From Inia geoffrensis (Eukaryota; Chordata; Mammalia; Artiodactyla; Iniidae): a stretch of 64,000 nt of DNA. Each line of letters starts with the position of its first letter. The first letter of the stretch is position 1. Below the pieces are notes generated by a model that worked only from the letters and a program-made list of their open reading frames with translations, was not told the origin of the DNA and ran no database searches. The stretch is from the NCBI GenBank assembly GCA_036417435.1, contig CM070904.1:20318835-20382834 (forward strand). The letters are read 5' to 3'. Below are positions 46,583 through 58,054 of this stretch, piece after piece. The position numbers were made by a program, and so were the translations under genes.

Positions 46583-47460
46583 CGGTAGAATGAAATTATG
46601 AATCTGCAAAGATTCTTACCAAGCCCATTGAGGAGCTATCTGTAGAAAACTGCAGACACATGTCAGTTTGTAAAGACCATGCAAAACAGAGAAGGAAAAG
46701 CTAAGAAAGCCACTCATGCAGAAACTATTTAATCAGAGTAAAGACAATTACAACATCTGTTAATCTTCTGTGGAGGTTATAATTAAACGCTTTGGAGGAA
46801 CACCCTTTCAAGGGTAATCCTTCAACATCTGTTGTGAAGACACACGGCACTGTGCAGTGACGGGTCACTTCAGCACTTTGGGGAAACGGAACTTCTGGAG
46901 CTCTCAGACGCTGCAAGGGTCCTCGTGCTCACAGCCCAGACCTGCACCCACTGTCCTGGGGGAGGGGCTTTTCTCCTTGGTGCTGTGCATGACTGTCTGT
47001 GTTGTGAGTCAGACTGAAGTCAGTGTGTGTTAAGGAAAAACAGGATCACGGGGCCAGAAACGGCCTTGTGACTACCTGCTCCCCACCTTTCACTTTGCAG
47101 ATGGGGCCACTTGGTCCCATGTCATACAGCTGGCTTGTGGAAGAATTTGACAAGCAGGGCTGTTCAATTCTCCATCCAGATTTCACTCCACTCCACCATT
47201 CCACTTGCTCTTTTGGTTTCTCCCTTACTTTGGCTTGAAATCTGGATGTGTCCTTTGTTTAACGGGATCAGCACTAGAATGAGGCCCTAGGGTATTTGAA
47301 GTTTATGGAGAGGCAGAGAACTGAAATGATTCCCTTCTTCAGTGCCTGGTCCATCGTCAGTGAGAAACACTGACCACCACCACTTCTCCACTCGGCTTTC
47401 TGAGGAGTAGGAAGCAGAGAAGAGGTAAATTAAGATAAAGGAGGAAAAGAACCAAAAAAA
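46583..47460. other. Unique sequence
   Basis: No gene recognised. A short MIR-like piece may lie at 47085-47140. Confidence 0.4.
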
Positions 47461-47576
47461 GAGGATGAGCAAAGAGAGGGAGAGATGAGAAGAGAGACGA
47501 CTGAGAGAGACAAGGGCAGAGAAATAAGGTGGGGTAAAGAGAGAGAGAGATGGAGAAGAGGAAGGGGGTGGGAGGA
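47461..47576. repeat. GA-rich low-complexity tract
   Basis: GAGAGA/GGAGA purine-rich sequence with few pyrimidines. Confidence 0.85.
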
Positions 47577-48084
47577 GCTAGGGAAGGTGGTCCAGGGGTG
47601 CAGGAAAAAGGCATCAAATCAAGACCCCACCAAAAGCAGCTGAACACACTTTATACACACCCAACTTCATAACCTGGTTCCACTGTGCTTCAAATAAGCA
47701 GTTCTCTGCATACAAAAGACCACGGGATTTGGCAGTTTTGCCAAACAAAATGCAGAGATGATAAAGCCAGGGGGATCACATAAACAGACACAAGGTATTG
47801 AGCAATGAAAAATGTGTCCATATGGAGAGAACATAATAAATGTATTCACGGTCCAGGAGGGGTAGGGGTGGGCAGCCTCCTTGCTAGCTGTCTTGGGCTA
47901 CAAATACTTGTACGTGCCAAAATGCCGAGTAAATGGGGTTCTTGACATTTGACATCGGGATTAAACCACAAGGTCCCTATGACCAGACACATGGGGCTGA
48001 CATTAGCCCTCTCATTTCCCTTCAGCAATCACCTGCTTACAAGGACCCATAATGTCTTCAACGATACGGAGCCAATAGTGACAG
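47577..48084. other. Unique sequence
   Basis: No gene or repeat recognised. Confidence 0.4.
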
Positions 48085-48485
48085 TAACAGTCCCCACGTA
48101 CTGCAAGTCTAATTTTGTGCGGGCACTCTTCGTACTTTATCTCATTTAATCCTCACAATGATAAGGAGGTAATATAATCTAACTATCGGGGTCAAAGTCT
48201 CACTATGCAATTTGGAACAAATTAACCTCTCGGTACCTTGGTTTTGTCATCTATGAAATAGAATTGATAGGAATATTTATCTCAGAGGGCTATTTTGAGG
48301 ATTAAATGAGACAATATAAATGGAAAGCATGACAGGGCCAGACACATTGCAAGCACTTAATATATATCAGGTGAGATCATTGTCGATTTTACTACATTTT
48401 ATGGATGAGGAAACCAAGCTCAAGGAAATTAAATAACTCTTCCAAAGTTGATGGAGATCAGAACAGAGGCTGGAACCCAGATCTA
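48085..48485. repeat. MIR inserted in a MIR
   Basis: 48085-48175 is reverse MIR ('ttatctcatttaatcctcac'), 48185-48370 is forward MIR ('acctctcggtaccttggttt', 'gaggattaaatgagacaata', 'gcaagcacttaatatat'), and 48385-48485 resumes the reverse MIR ('atggatgaggaaaccaagct', 'ggctggaacccagat'). 'aggtaatat' and 'aggtgagat' flank the middle copy like an old target duplication. Confidence 0.7.
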
Positions 48486-48575
48486 TCTAAGGGTAAATGT
48501 CACATGTGTACGAGCTGTGGCTATTTGTTTTCTGTTACTCTATCTGTATGAACTGACTCCAAAAATCCTGGTCTT

Positions 48576-48781
48576 GGCTTCCCTGGTGGCGCAGTGGTTG
48601 AGAGTCCGCCTGCCGATGCAGGGGACGCGGGTTCGTGCCCCGGTCCGGGAGGGTCCCGCGTGCCGCTGAGCGGCTGGGCCCGTGAGCCATGGCCGCTGAG
48701 CCTGCGCGTCCGGAGCCTGTGCTCCGCAACGGGAGAGGCCACAACAGTGAGAGGCCCGCGTACTGCCAAAAAAAAAAAAAA
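48576..48781 (+). mobile_element. CHR-type SINE, short form, CpG-rich
   Basis: Complete, nearly undecayed: its CpGs are still numerous ('gggacgcgggttcgtgcccc', 'gagcctgcgcgtccggagcc'), suggesting a young copy. Duplication of 15 bases with one mismatch at 48561-48575 and 48782-48796. Confidence 0.97.
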
Positions 48782-48796
48782 AAAAATCCTCGTCTT

Positions 48797-49229
48797 TCTG
48801 GTGTATAATGCAGCCTCTCAGGGAAAGGGTATCCAGAAAATGACCAGCTCAAGCTGCGAAACATAAAGGGGCACATTACTCAACGCAAGACATCTTCCTC
48901 TTCCCATTCCCCTGCCCTCATCAACGAGGGAAGAAAATAAATCCTGTCCATCCTCTTTCTCATTTACTCTCACACCCTCACACCTATAGAGCCCCCACTG
49001 ACGAATGCCATGAGTATTGATACTTACATGACTGGAACTAAACAGGCACCCACTCAATCATTACAAGTTCGGTAAAACGAAATGTCTTGCCTTTGTTCCC
49101 TGTGTCCACAGGAATGTCGAATGCCACGAGATTTGAATGTCATCAGTTGAGTTGTAAAAAGGAATGTTTTCAGAAGTGTAAGAATGGAGAGGAGAAAGCA
49201 CTAAAGTCTGAAAACTTGCTTATATCTGT
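48797..49229. other. Unique sequence
   Basis: No gene or repeat recognised. Confidence 0.4.
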
Positions 49230-49600
49230 CCATTCACCAAGTATTTGTTGTTCACCTACCATTGACCAGCCACTGTTCTAGGTGCTCAGGCTACAATATT
49301 AAACAAGATAGACACAGATACTGTCCCTATGCAACTAAAGCCTAGACAGGGAGACGTTCTGAATCCAATAGTTGACCATATATTTAATTACACTAGTGAT
49401 ACGTGCTATGTAAAGCAAGTACCTGAAGCTATCTGAGTCTATAACAAGTAAGGAAAGCTTTCCTGAGGAAGGAACATTCAGGTTGAGCAGGAATTGTCCC
49501 AGTGAGGTTGCAGGGGGAGGGGGAGCCTTCCTAGGGGGCGATTTTGATGAGTAGGAGAAGCTGAAGACAGGCCAGTGAGTAGGAAGAGAAGAGCTCTGTG
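49230..49600 (+). repeat. Ancient dispersed repeat, longest copy
   Basis: 'ttcaccaagtatttgttgtt', 'agccactgttctaggtgctc', 'caatattaaacaagatagac', 'gtgctatgtaaagcaagta', 'gctttcctgaggaaggaaca', 'caggttgagcaggaattg' follow the order of a common old mammalian repeat also seen at 2340 and 5360. Family (L1M or L2 class) not settled. Confidence 0.6.
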
Positions 49601-50874
49601 CTAACCCACCAGATGACTCTAGAAGCGTCAGCTCAAGTCCCCACAACTCTTTCCTTCACGGCAACATAGCATGATGGAGCACTTAATAATGCTCCTCAGC
49701 TCTCACGATTCCTCTAGATTCTCTTTTCCTGTGTCTGAATCGAGGATATACCACAGAGTGAGATTCTGGTCCGGGTGCAGGGAATAGAAAACCCATTTTG
49801 TTGAGAGTGGGGCTCACTCAAATGTAGGAAGCAAGTATAAGCTGTCCCTAGGATAGGGGAACCGTCATGTTTTTCCTCCATATTCAACAGCCAATATTAA
49901 TTTCCCCAAAAGGCTCAGAGTCCAGGGCTCCAACTCCAAAAGAAAGGTCAGGTACAGATTTTATGACTTGGCATCCAAAGTCCTGGTTTGGTGGATGGGC
50001 TGAATTCTCCAATTTTCCCTAACAATGAAAATAAAAAGTTAAGACTTCTAATTTCTCCAGATTTAAAAAAATACAATGCACTTTAAAAAGATTACTTTGG
50101 TAGTCTTCCTGCTATTAATCAGGTATCCTAAAAACAATGGCTTCTTTCCCAAGGTACCTATTGCCATTGGTCTGTATGCGAAATTTTATTCAGTTTAATA
50201 AGGCCCTCTACTGGCAATCTCCAAAAACACAATCTCTTTCAAATTATTTTCTAGTAAACTCTTTTAACTACTCCCAATAATAAAGTATCTCACATTCCTG
50301 ATCATGCAAATCTGGGCTGAAAAAATGAGAAGAAAATGAGAAAGGGAAGAAATTCTCTTCAAGTGTCCTTTCAAGTGGGCCATTCATTTACCTATTCATA
50401 AAATAACATTACATGAAGCATCATTTGCTTTCCTCTGATGAAGCTATTCTAGATGTCAAAGGTACTCAGAAACAAAGGCTATTTCTTACACTAAAATCTA
50501 TGGAGTATTCATGGAACCATAACACTAAATTATGAATGTTATTTACAAACTACAATAAAAACAGATCGTTTCTGTCCATTTACCCACAGATGAGTAATTG
50601 ACTATAATTAGAATAAATGAAATGTTGAAGACAGGCCTTTTAAATTGCTTCTGATATCTCACAATTAATAATTAACTTCTCCTACATGACAACCGACCAA
50701 ACAAAACCACAAAAAAACAGTATACTGTGACTTAAGAATTTATCCATATAAGAAGAATGTTTGAAAAGTAAGTTATCTTTGACACATTTGTCAAATGGCT
50801 GTTGGAAAATTTAACTATAGATTCCTAGAAAACCAAGTCAGTGTTGGAAATGAGGCAATTAATAACTTTAGGGG
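49601..50874. other. Unique AT-rich sequence
   Basis: No repeats seen; includes the candidate regulatory block 50040-50710. Confidence 0.45.
50040..50710. promoter_or_regulatory. Candidate conserved non-coding element
   Basis: Repeat-free AT-rich block with an octamer ATGCAAAT at 50304-50311, SOX-like ACAATGG near 50134, CATTGG near 50165 and several TAATTA/ATTAAT cores (50113, 50593, 50668). Evidence is motif density only; functional role unproven. Confidence 0.22.
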
Positions 50875-50877
50875 AAA

Positions 50878-50917
<40 letters not shown>

Positions 50918-50920
50918 TTT
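50875..50920. repeat. A-run, (TA)n, T-run palindrome
   Basis: About 12 A, then 11-12 TA units, then about 12 T; the whole 46 bases is almost self-complementary. Its right end is the poly(T) of the adjacent reverse SINE. Confidence 0.92.
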
Positions 50921-51118
50921 CTTTTGCGGTACACGGGTCTCTCACTGCTGTGGCCTCTCCCGTTGCAGAGCACAGGCTCCGGACACACAGGCTCAGCGGC
51001 CATGGCTCACGGGCCAAGCCACTCGGTGGCACATGGGATCTTCCCAGACCAGGGCACGAACCCGTGGTCCCCTGCATCGGCAGGTGGACTCTCAACCACT
51101 GCGCCACCGGGGAAGCCC
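50910..51118 (-). mobile_element. CHR-type SINE, short form
   Basis: Complete reverse copy ending 'gcgccaccggggaagccc'. 'ggaaaaata' right of it resembles the A-rich left flank, a degraded target duplication. Confidence 0.95.
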
Positions 51119-52699
51119 AGGAAAAATATTTTTAAGAGAAAGGAAATACAAGAATAAATTATTTGATTCAACAGTAAATGTTATTTACAATCATGACAGA
51201 AATAAGCACTGAATAGACATTTAATCAAAACTGTGATATAATTCCATTGGAGAACAGGAAGAGTGTAGGAGGTATAAGAAATATATATTGTAATCTATTA
51301 TAATACAAGGTAAATACTTTGACCTTATAACTAGACATAAAAAACATTATTTAAAAATAGTACAGAAAAAGCAGCTAAAAGACTGTCAGATATGTATATC
51401 CTCATATATACATGCACTGTTTACATATGTGTAAACATTTTAGAACTAGCAATTAATATATGTCAAGTGATATATGTAAATATATATGATATATAGTTAT
51501 TAGTTATAGAGACATTTTAGTACTATTTGGTTTTCTAAATTATGAGCGTGTATTACTTTGATTTTTTTTTGTTTGTTTGTTTCCAAAAACAGATCCGCAC
51601 TGGCAATGGGACCCACTTAGGACGTATCTTTTGGATTGGCCTGGATCAGTGTTCTATGTTTCCAGATTCAATTTGTCAAATGAAGCAAGGTCCCTTCACG
51701 GAACAGTTTGTCAGACACACATCTTGACAGTAACACTCGTTCCCACGTTTCAGACCTAACAGCTCGTCTTTCAACATCATAATATGTATCTGCCATATCA
51801 TTATCCAAGCTTATGCTCCACAGTGGGTTTGGGACTTTCTTCTTGAACTCAGCCCATTGGGTTCTTATAGTGCATCCAAATTCTACTCAAAGGAATCACT
51901 AATCCAGAAAGTTTATTTCTAAGAGGAGAGATCGGGTTTCTTGCCCTGAAAATACCACATTAATTTATGTAACTACTGGGAAGTACCTTGTGTAATTGAG
52001 GCTTCCAAAAGGACACGACACACTTCATTAGACAAGTATGTATTGTGGGCACAGTAAATGTTGTGGGTAATGTTCTATGTATCCAAGAGACTTATTATTT
52101 CAGCTATAAAGAAAGCACAATTGGGAATCTAAAATTCCAAAGGCATTAAACTTTGTAGAATTAGAGAAGTAGAGAAAAATAAGGCTATAAGTTATCTTGT
52201 GTTTAACTGGTTCTATGACTTGCCAGTGTTCAACGTCAACCATTCTGGCTACTTAAACCCACTATCACAAAATACCACCACTTCCCTTGGTAAACTCTTC
52301 CAGAAACCAACCAAATGGCCAACCATTACTTCCAATTTTTTTTTTTAATCTAAATCCCCTGAATTATACTCTTGACCAAGCTGAACTCGGCCTACCCACG
52401 CATATACCGAGAGTGCAGATAATCTTGATGTTGAGCCATAAACTCGGCCCAACCTGCAAGGGGATTCTTGTCCGAGACTCAGAGAAAAACAAAAATACCA
52501 AAGGGCTGGGCATGGGCTTTGACCCTTCTGCAAGACTAGAAAATGTGAACCACCACTTCAGTCAGCTGTTACCTTGAAGTGTTTATCTGATTTGCTGCTC
52601 GCCAGTACCATCAGTCCAGGGGAAGACAAGAAAAATCAAAGTTCCACCATAGGAAAAGCTCATGAGAAAGGCTGCCTTCCACATGTCCAGAGAGCCGTA
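51119..52699. other. Mostly unique sequence
   Basis: No repeat recognised. A possible exon-like stretch at 51593-51759 is reported as a finding, not annotated as a gene. Confidence 0.4.
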
Positions 52700-52905
52700 C
52701 AATGAAACGTTAAGAGTGTGGGCTCAGGGTTCAAATCCTGCCTCTGCCTGTTTTGCTGTCCATGTGACCTTTGCACATTACCTCACCTTTCTGAACCTCA
52801 GTATCCTTGCCTGGAAAATGAGTATAATGATCATAATGAGACAGCACCTGCGAAGTGTTTAGAAATGTGCCTGGTATACAGGCATCACTCAGTAGTGAGT
52901 ATGGG
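52700..52905 (+). repeat. MIR SINE, nearly complete
   Basis: 'gagtgtgggctcagggttca', 'aatcctgcctctgcctgttt', 'catgtgacctttgcacatta', 'aacctcagtatccttgcctg', 'gtgcctggtatacaggca'. Confidence 0.88.
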
Positions 52906-53159
52906 GAAGAAAATTTAAATCTTCTCTTAGAGTACCCATCAAGCACACATTCATACATTTTTTTTTCCATCATTTGTTGGGAATTCACTCTGTGCCAGGT
53001 GCCTAGCTAGGCATGAGATTACAAATTTGGCAAAAGGGTCTGGGGGATAAACTGGATGGATAGGGAGGTGCCACAGGCAAGAGTGTAAAGATATTGAGGT
53101 GCTAAAGAACACACAAACCCAGCATGTTTAGGTACCAGAAAGCAGCTCCTAGCAGCTAA
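52906..53159. other. Unique sequence with short old-repeat motif
   Basis: 'catttgttgggaattcactc' and 'gtgccaggtgcctagctagg' suggest a small piece of the same old repeat as at 49230. Confidence 0.4.
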
Positions 53160-53265
53160 GACAGGAATTCCCACCCAAATCATCTGAGGAGCTTTTTAAC
53201 TATTCCTATGTCTGAATCACACCTTGGAAATGCCCATTCATTAAGTCTGGGGTAGGACATGGGCA
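53160..53265 (+). repeat. MER5-like DNA transposon fragment
   Basis: 'aattcccacccaaatcatct', 'gaggagctttttaactattc', 'ctatgtctgaatcacacctt'. Confidence 0.6.
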
Positions 53266-53282
53266 CTGGTAAGGCGATAGCG

Positions 53283-53577
53283 ATGATAACAGCTAATACT
53301 CATCAGTACTTAAATCTCTGCCTGTTTTAGCTATACTGATGTATAGCTAAGTGTTTAGCTAAGGGTTTTAGCTATGTTAATGTATTTATTTCTCCCCATA
53401 CTCCCATAAGGTAGGCACTCTTACTAGCCACATTTTAAAGATGAAAAGCTGAAACAGAAAAGTCAAGTGAATTAACCAAGACCATAAAGCCGGCCAGGGA
53501 TGAAAGCAGGACTTGGGCCTGGGCAGCCTGGTTCCAGAACTCAAGTCCTCAATCGCTCCACCATGCTGCCCCTCAAG
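53283..53577 (-). repeat. MIR SINE fragment with internal duplication
   Basis: Reverse MIR: 'catttattctccc'-like start, 'ataaggtaggcactcttact', 'cattttaaagatgaaaagct', 'agtgaattaaccaagaccat', 'gcctggttccagaactcaag'. A GTTTTAGCTA unit of about 30 bases is duplicated around 53325-53385. Confidence 0.8.
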
Positions 53578-54662
53578 CCTTGATGGAAGATATAGATGGA
53601 CTGTCATGCTAGGAACCTCCAGGGCAGACACACAGTACATGCGAGGGAGTGGCAAGAAATGAGGCATGGGAGGTTGGCGGCGTCACATCAGGAATAGCCC
53701 TTGTTTGCATACCGGGGAGTCTGGCGCTGAGAGCTTTCAACCAGAGTGAAGAAGAATTTCAAGCCACTCAGCGCATTTACGTGATGTTTTTGTCAGCCAC
53801 GTGCAAAGGCATGTGTGTTTAATGCAGGAAAGGGGATACTTAAGCAATTCACTCCTTTACTTATTTGCTATTACACGTTGAACCACCATACTACTATACT
53901 CTGTACTAGGTGCCGTGGATATAGGAAGTATTGAAATATAGCCCTGGCTTCTGATGGAAAGAGGTTCTTAAGTAGGCAGCATAGAGCTTCAGATCCCACA
54001 GCAAAAATCAGCACAGGATACCATGAGGCTCCAAAGAAGAAAATCATCACTTCAACTTGAAGAATCCACAGAGGCATCCCATAGGCAGGGGTGTCAGGGG
54101 CAAGGAAGACTCCAGGGAAAAAGAGGAATGCAGGGTGTTAGTGGAATCTAGTTGAATGTTAGCACTGGAGGTCCAGGCTGCAGTGAGAGAATGAGGGTGA
54201 GGGGTAAGAATCCATGAGAAAGTAAAGTTTCCACAAGCAAGGGGAGCCCCAAAGAAGGGGAAGACAAGTAAGGTGTGGTCAATAAAAGAAGTCTGAGACG
54301 TGGAAGTAAAGCGGAAACACAAAATGTCAGAGCTGGGAACCACCTTCGGTCTCTCAACCTGCACCTGATGCAAAGTGCCTTTTGTACTATTCCACTGCCT
54401 GAAATGCCCGGCTTGCCTTTAGGTCATCAACTGTCAAATAATCACAGAGTGCTCTCTGGTTCTCTAGCCAAAATAATGAGGAACAGAGTTGTTAAGAAAC
54501 ATACCCAGAGCCAAACACAAAACAGGAATGTTCTCTCTTTACCAGACCACCTTCCTCTATACACCTTCACACAGCCCGGCTCCTGCAAGAAGGCTAGGAA
54601 CCACACGTGCGTCCTATTTCTTCCACAACCTGGAAGAACTGAAATGTGAAATGCATGCCGGG
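53578..54662. other. Mostly unique sequence
   Basis: 54315-54350 and 54475-54560 look like an old MIR-class repeat ('aatgtcagagctgggaacca', 'aggaacagagttgttaagaa'). No gene recognised. Confidence 0.4.
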
Positions 54663-54785
54663 ACAAGCACGGGAGGCTGGGTTTCTAGTTGGAGCTCTGC
54701 CGCGGTCTTGTTGGGCGACTTTGGACCAATCATTTCCCCTCCTCATGCCTCAGGTTTTCTTCTGCAAAAGATAAGCTTTGAATAA
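54663..54785 (+). repeat. MIR SINE fragment
   Basis: 'ctgggtttctagttggagct', 'tgttgggcgactttggacca', 'atcatttcccctcctcatgc', 'ttcttctgcaaaagataa'. Confidence 0.7.
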
Positions 54786-54873
54786 TGGTTTGGAAACTGT
54801 TTTGGTAGCACATCCCTTTCTTTAAGTAAAAATTCACAGAAAGCATTGAGCTTTAATACATAAAACATATCCA

Positions 54874-55072
54874 GTGCTAACTAGTATATATAGGATGGAT
54901 AAACAACAAGGTCCTACTGTATAGCACAGGGAACTATATTCAATATCCTGTGATAAACCATAATGGAAAAGAACATGGAAAGGAATATATATGTATAACT
55001 GAGTCACTTTGCTGTACAGCAGAAATTAACACAACATTGTAAATCAACTATACTTCAATAAAAGTTTTTAAA
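54874..55072 (+). mobile_element. L1 insertion, strongly 5'-truncated (3'UTR only)
   Basis: 'ggataaacaacaaggtccta', 'tagcacagggaactatattc', 'ctgagtcactttgctgtaca', 'gtaaatcaactatacttcaa'. Possible degraded duplication 'aaaacatatcca' (54861) and 'aaaatcatatgca' (55072). Confidence 0.92.
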
Positions 55073-56439
55073 AAATCATATGCAAGAGAGTGTGCTCTGA
55101 TGGAAAAATCTGGAGCTGACAAACACGCAGAAGGAGGCTGCCCACCTGAGAACTCCATGGAAAACAGTCGAATATTTTAGGAGGTTTCAGGCACTGGCTT
55201 CTTACAATTCTCTGAGACCAGAGAAAAAGGGAAAGGCAGAGAAGGCTGTCCCTGCTCCTGTGGGCTGCTGACAGAGCCGCTGAATGGAGGAACAGCTGGG
55301 TCTCCTCTATGGAGTCACGGGGCTCACGTGCAGAAGGTAACAGACTAACAGCCGCTTGTCAATCCATGCAGCAGGGCTGTCAGGACTGGATGGCAGGCAT
55401 CAGCCAGGTTACGCTACTAATTACAAGGGGCTGAATTCACTGCAGGCACTCAGGTGCAAACCCAGCAGCGAGAAGCATGCAGCAGAAAGACAAATCCACG
55501 TGGCTCTGACGCAGAACTTCCAGGTGGCCCAGGGCAACCGTGATGAGAGGGGGCCCGGGTTCAGGCTGGCGGCACACAGATCCCACCCTTCCTCTTCCCC
55601 AAAGAATATCTGGAGAGTTTGAAAGAGTTGAGAGGAAAGTGAAAGCGAGGTTGTGGATCTCACGTCCCCACCGAGCTGAGTGTCAAAGTTGAACTTTTTC
55701 AGCAGTACCTGCATTCAGGTTCCCAGAAGACAAGTCAGAACAGCAAACATTTCTCCAGGTACTTAAAGGGAAGGAATCCAGATAGAAACGGTTTCCATTT
55801 CAAAACATTTGTCTATACTTTCGAACTCCCTGAGGATGAATGAGCTTATGTGTGTGCGTGCGTTTGCGGGGAGGGTGTAGGCAAGAAGGGAAGGAGACAT
55901 TGAACGACACGCACATATTAGAAATCTATAAACCACAGGAAACGATCAGAGATGAAAATCAAGAGGGGGTTTTCCCTTCCAGCACACTGGTTGATTAAAA
56001 ATTAGTCTTTACACTTTTCTATTAAAATCCCTAGGTCAACCTAATAGTTTCTGTATGGTTGGTGGCTTTTTATTTAAAAAAAAAAAAAAAAGAAAGAAAA
56101 TTGCCAACCTCCCTGCAGAGGCAAATGAAGATCGGAAATCCAGGACCCTGTTATCTATGTGCTGAGTCCTCTGCACCTACCCCTTCAACCTCAGCGCACC
56201 GTAATTACTACTTGAAACAAATGCATCCTTGTGGCAGTGACAGAGCCCGGAGAAATACGTACACATCACCATGTCACTTTAAAAGCACAGCAAGCTGTAT
56301 AAATACGAAAAACTGTTACAAGAGTTTTTAAAATTCCAACAGTCTTACTTGTCAGCTCTGCAGTCAACACATCTCACAGTCCTGGAGACAAACACAGGAA
56401 CTGCAACAACTCTCTCCAGCTAAACATTTCCTCCCGGGT
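55073..56439. other. Unique sequence
   Basis: No repeat apart from the A-run at 56075-56092. No gene recognised; opposite-strand frames at 55356-55714 overlap. Confidence 0.45.
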
Positions 56440-56960
56440 TGATCCTCTGTTTATTTGTGAAGCATGAAGAGGCCGGGCTCACAGGACACGCGCGGTCTCT
56501 CTGAACAGCCGAAGCGGCAGCAAAAGTTCCTGCCGCGAATTCGAAGCAAGTTTGCGGAGATCCGCTGCTCCCAGGGCTGCGGCTCCGTGGTTGCTCGGAG
56601 CTTGTAAATATAAGCCCCGTGGCCAAAGTCCCACATGACATCACCGGCAGCTGCTTATTGTTGAGTCTATTAACTGACTGTCAAAAAGAAAGGAGGGGGT
56701 GGGGAGCAAAAGTATCTTTTCTGCAGCAAAAACCGGGCATCTCCGAGTGGATTCCGGTGATGCAAGCGTAAATAATCCCATTGATTCAAATGTTCAAGAG
56801 CCTGGTTCCCTCGGGTCAGATCGTTTCTCCTGAAAAAGCGAGAGAATCGCCTCCACCGATTGACACTGGCTAAACTGAAGCCACAGAAGAGCCAGTGGGC
56901 TCCTAACAAGTTGTTACCCAGCTGTTTCCAGTCTGCTGCAGTCTGACGATTCATGAATAA
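56440..56960 (-). promoter_or_regulatory. CpG-rich unique element, candidate promoter or enhancer
   Basis: 56480-56650 is CpG-dense compared with the rest of the window ('cacgcgcggtctct', 'tgccgcgaattcgaag', 'gcggagatccgctg'). On the minus strand a CRE-like TGATGTCA (56643-56636), then a TATA-like 'cttatatttacaag' (56614-56601), then GC-rich sequence have the spacing of a pol II core promoter, which would start near 56575 and transcribe leftward. The plus strand shows CAGCTG next to the CRE site. Low repeat content to 56960. Alternative: an enhancer without a start site. No exon identified. Confidence 0.35.
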
Positions 56961-57007
56961 AGGAATTATTAGTTACGTCTTACATCGCCTAACAACTTTT
57001 ATGTGAT

Positions 57008-57041
<34 letters not shown>

Positions 57042-58054
57042 GGCTGACGATTTTTGTTTTTTCTAGATGGCTTATCCTGAGTCGCAACTCTTTTTAGGTA
57101 CACTAAAAAGGTTTTCAACTTGGGACAGGGGCTCCCTGAAATGTAGGCAAAATGGCGTGTGTGTAAATCGGGGGGTTCTTTTCTGAGAAGAGCTCTGAAA
57201 GGCTGCTTCAGTTTCTTGATGACCTTCCTACACCACTCGCATCCTGCCAAAAAGTCAATCAATAAATCATCTTCGCCAAGTATCTCGAAGCATCTCAAGT
57301 ACTGTAAGCCGTGCCCACTTCCAACTAGCAAGATAAAAATGTGCCCTTCCCCTGCTATTTTCCACGCTCTCAAGGCATCTCCCTTCTTCTCTGAGCTGGT
57401 TCTTACTCATGGTTTTTACAGTTTTCTCCCCATGCACGCCTCCCCGCCACGTGAGAAATCCACAGATCCTACACCACATCCCTGCCATGAAGTCTGGACA
57501 CCCTAGCCCACTGTTTTCCTTCCTTCCTCTGAACTGCTATAATGATGCTGACTATATTTATTTGCTGCTTTTTATATACTGACTTGTATTTTTAGCTTGT
57601 TTTTTAGCCATCTGTGTTTCTGTCTCCTCAAGTCACTTTGAAAGGTCTTTGAGGGCAGCCATTGTGTTGTGTTATTTGTTTATACACAAACCTCCTGCCA
57701 TAGTGAATCTTAAGCAGAAATGGGGGGAGAAGGACCTTGAGGGCTGAGGCAGGAACAGTTAGCAGAGTCCATGGAACGGGGTGTATGTTTAGATAAGCAC
57801 TCTCCCTGCCCTTGGAAAACAATGACCTCGCCTCTCACTGGTCACCATGTGAGTGGATGCTCTTTGGCACGTCCAAAAATTAGTTTTTTCTAAGAGCAGT
57901 GATAGATTATTGATTTGGTAGGGTATCAAGGCCTTCAAATATTCCACTTTGATGTAGGAATCAGTTAAAGATAGTGCCTATCCCGTATGCCACTAAGGGG
58001 TTTAAATCAACACAATATTTACGGAAAGTAAATTAGAGGTACCTTACATTATTT
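56961..58054. other. Mostly unique sequence
   Basis: Holds the (TA)n at 57009-57038. No gene; the 115- and 124-codon frames at 56999-57506 lie on opposite strands over the same bases. Confidence 0.4.
57009..57038. repeat. (TA)n microsatellite
   Basis: About 14 TA units. Confidence 0.95.

Noticed and set aside
48576..48650. tRNA-like sequence with A and B boxes
   Set aside because: It is the head of a SINE, as in all CHR copies; it lacks a tRNA fold with acceptor stem and is followed by the SINE body and poly(A).
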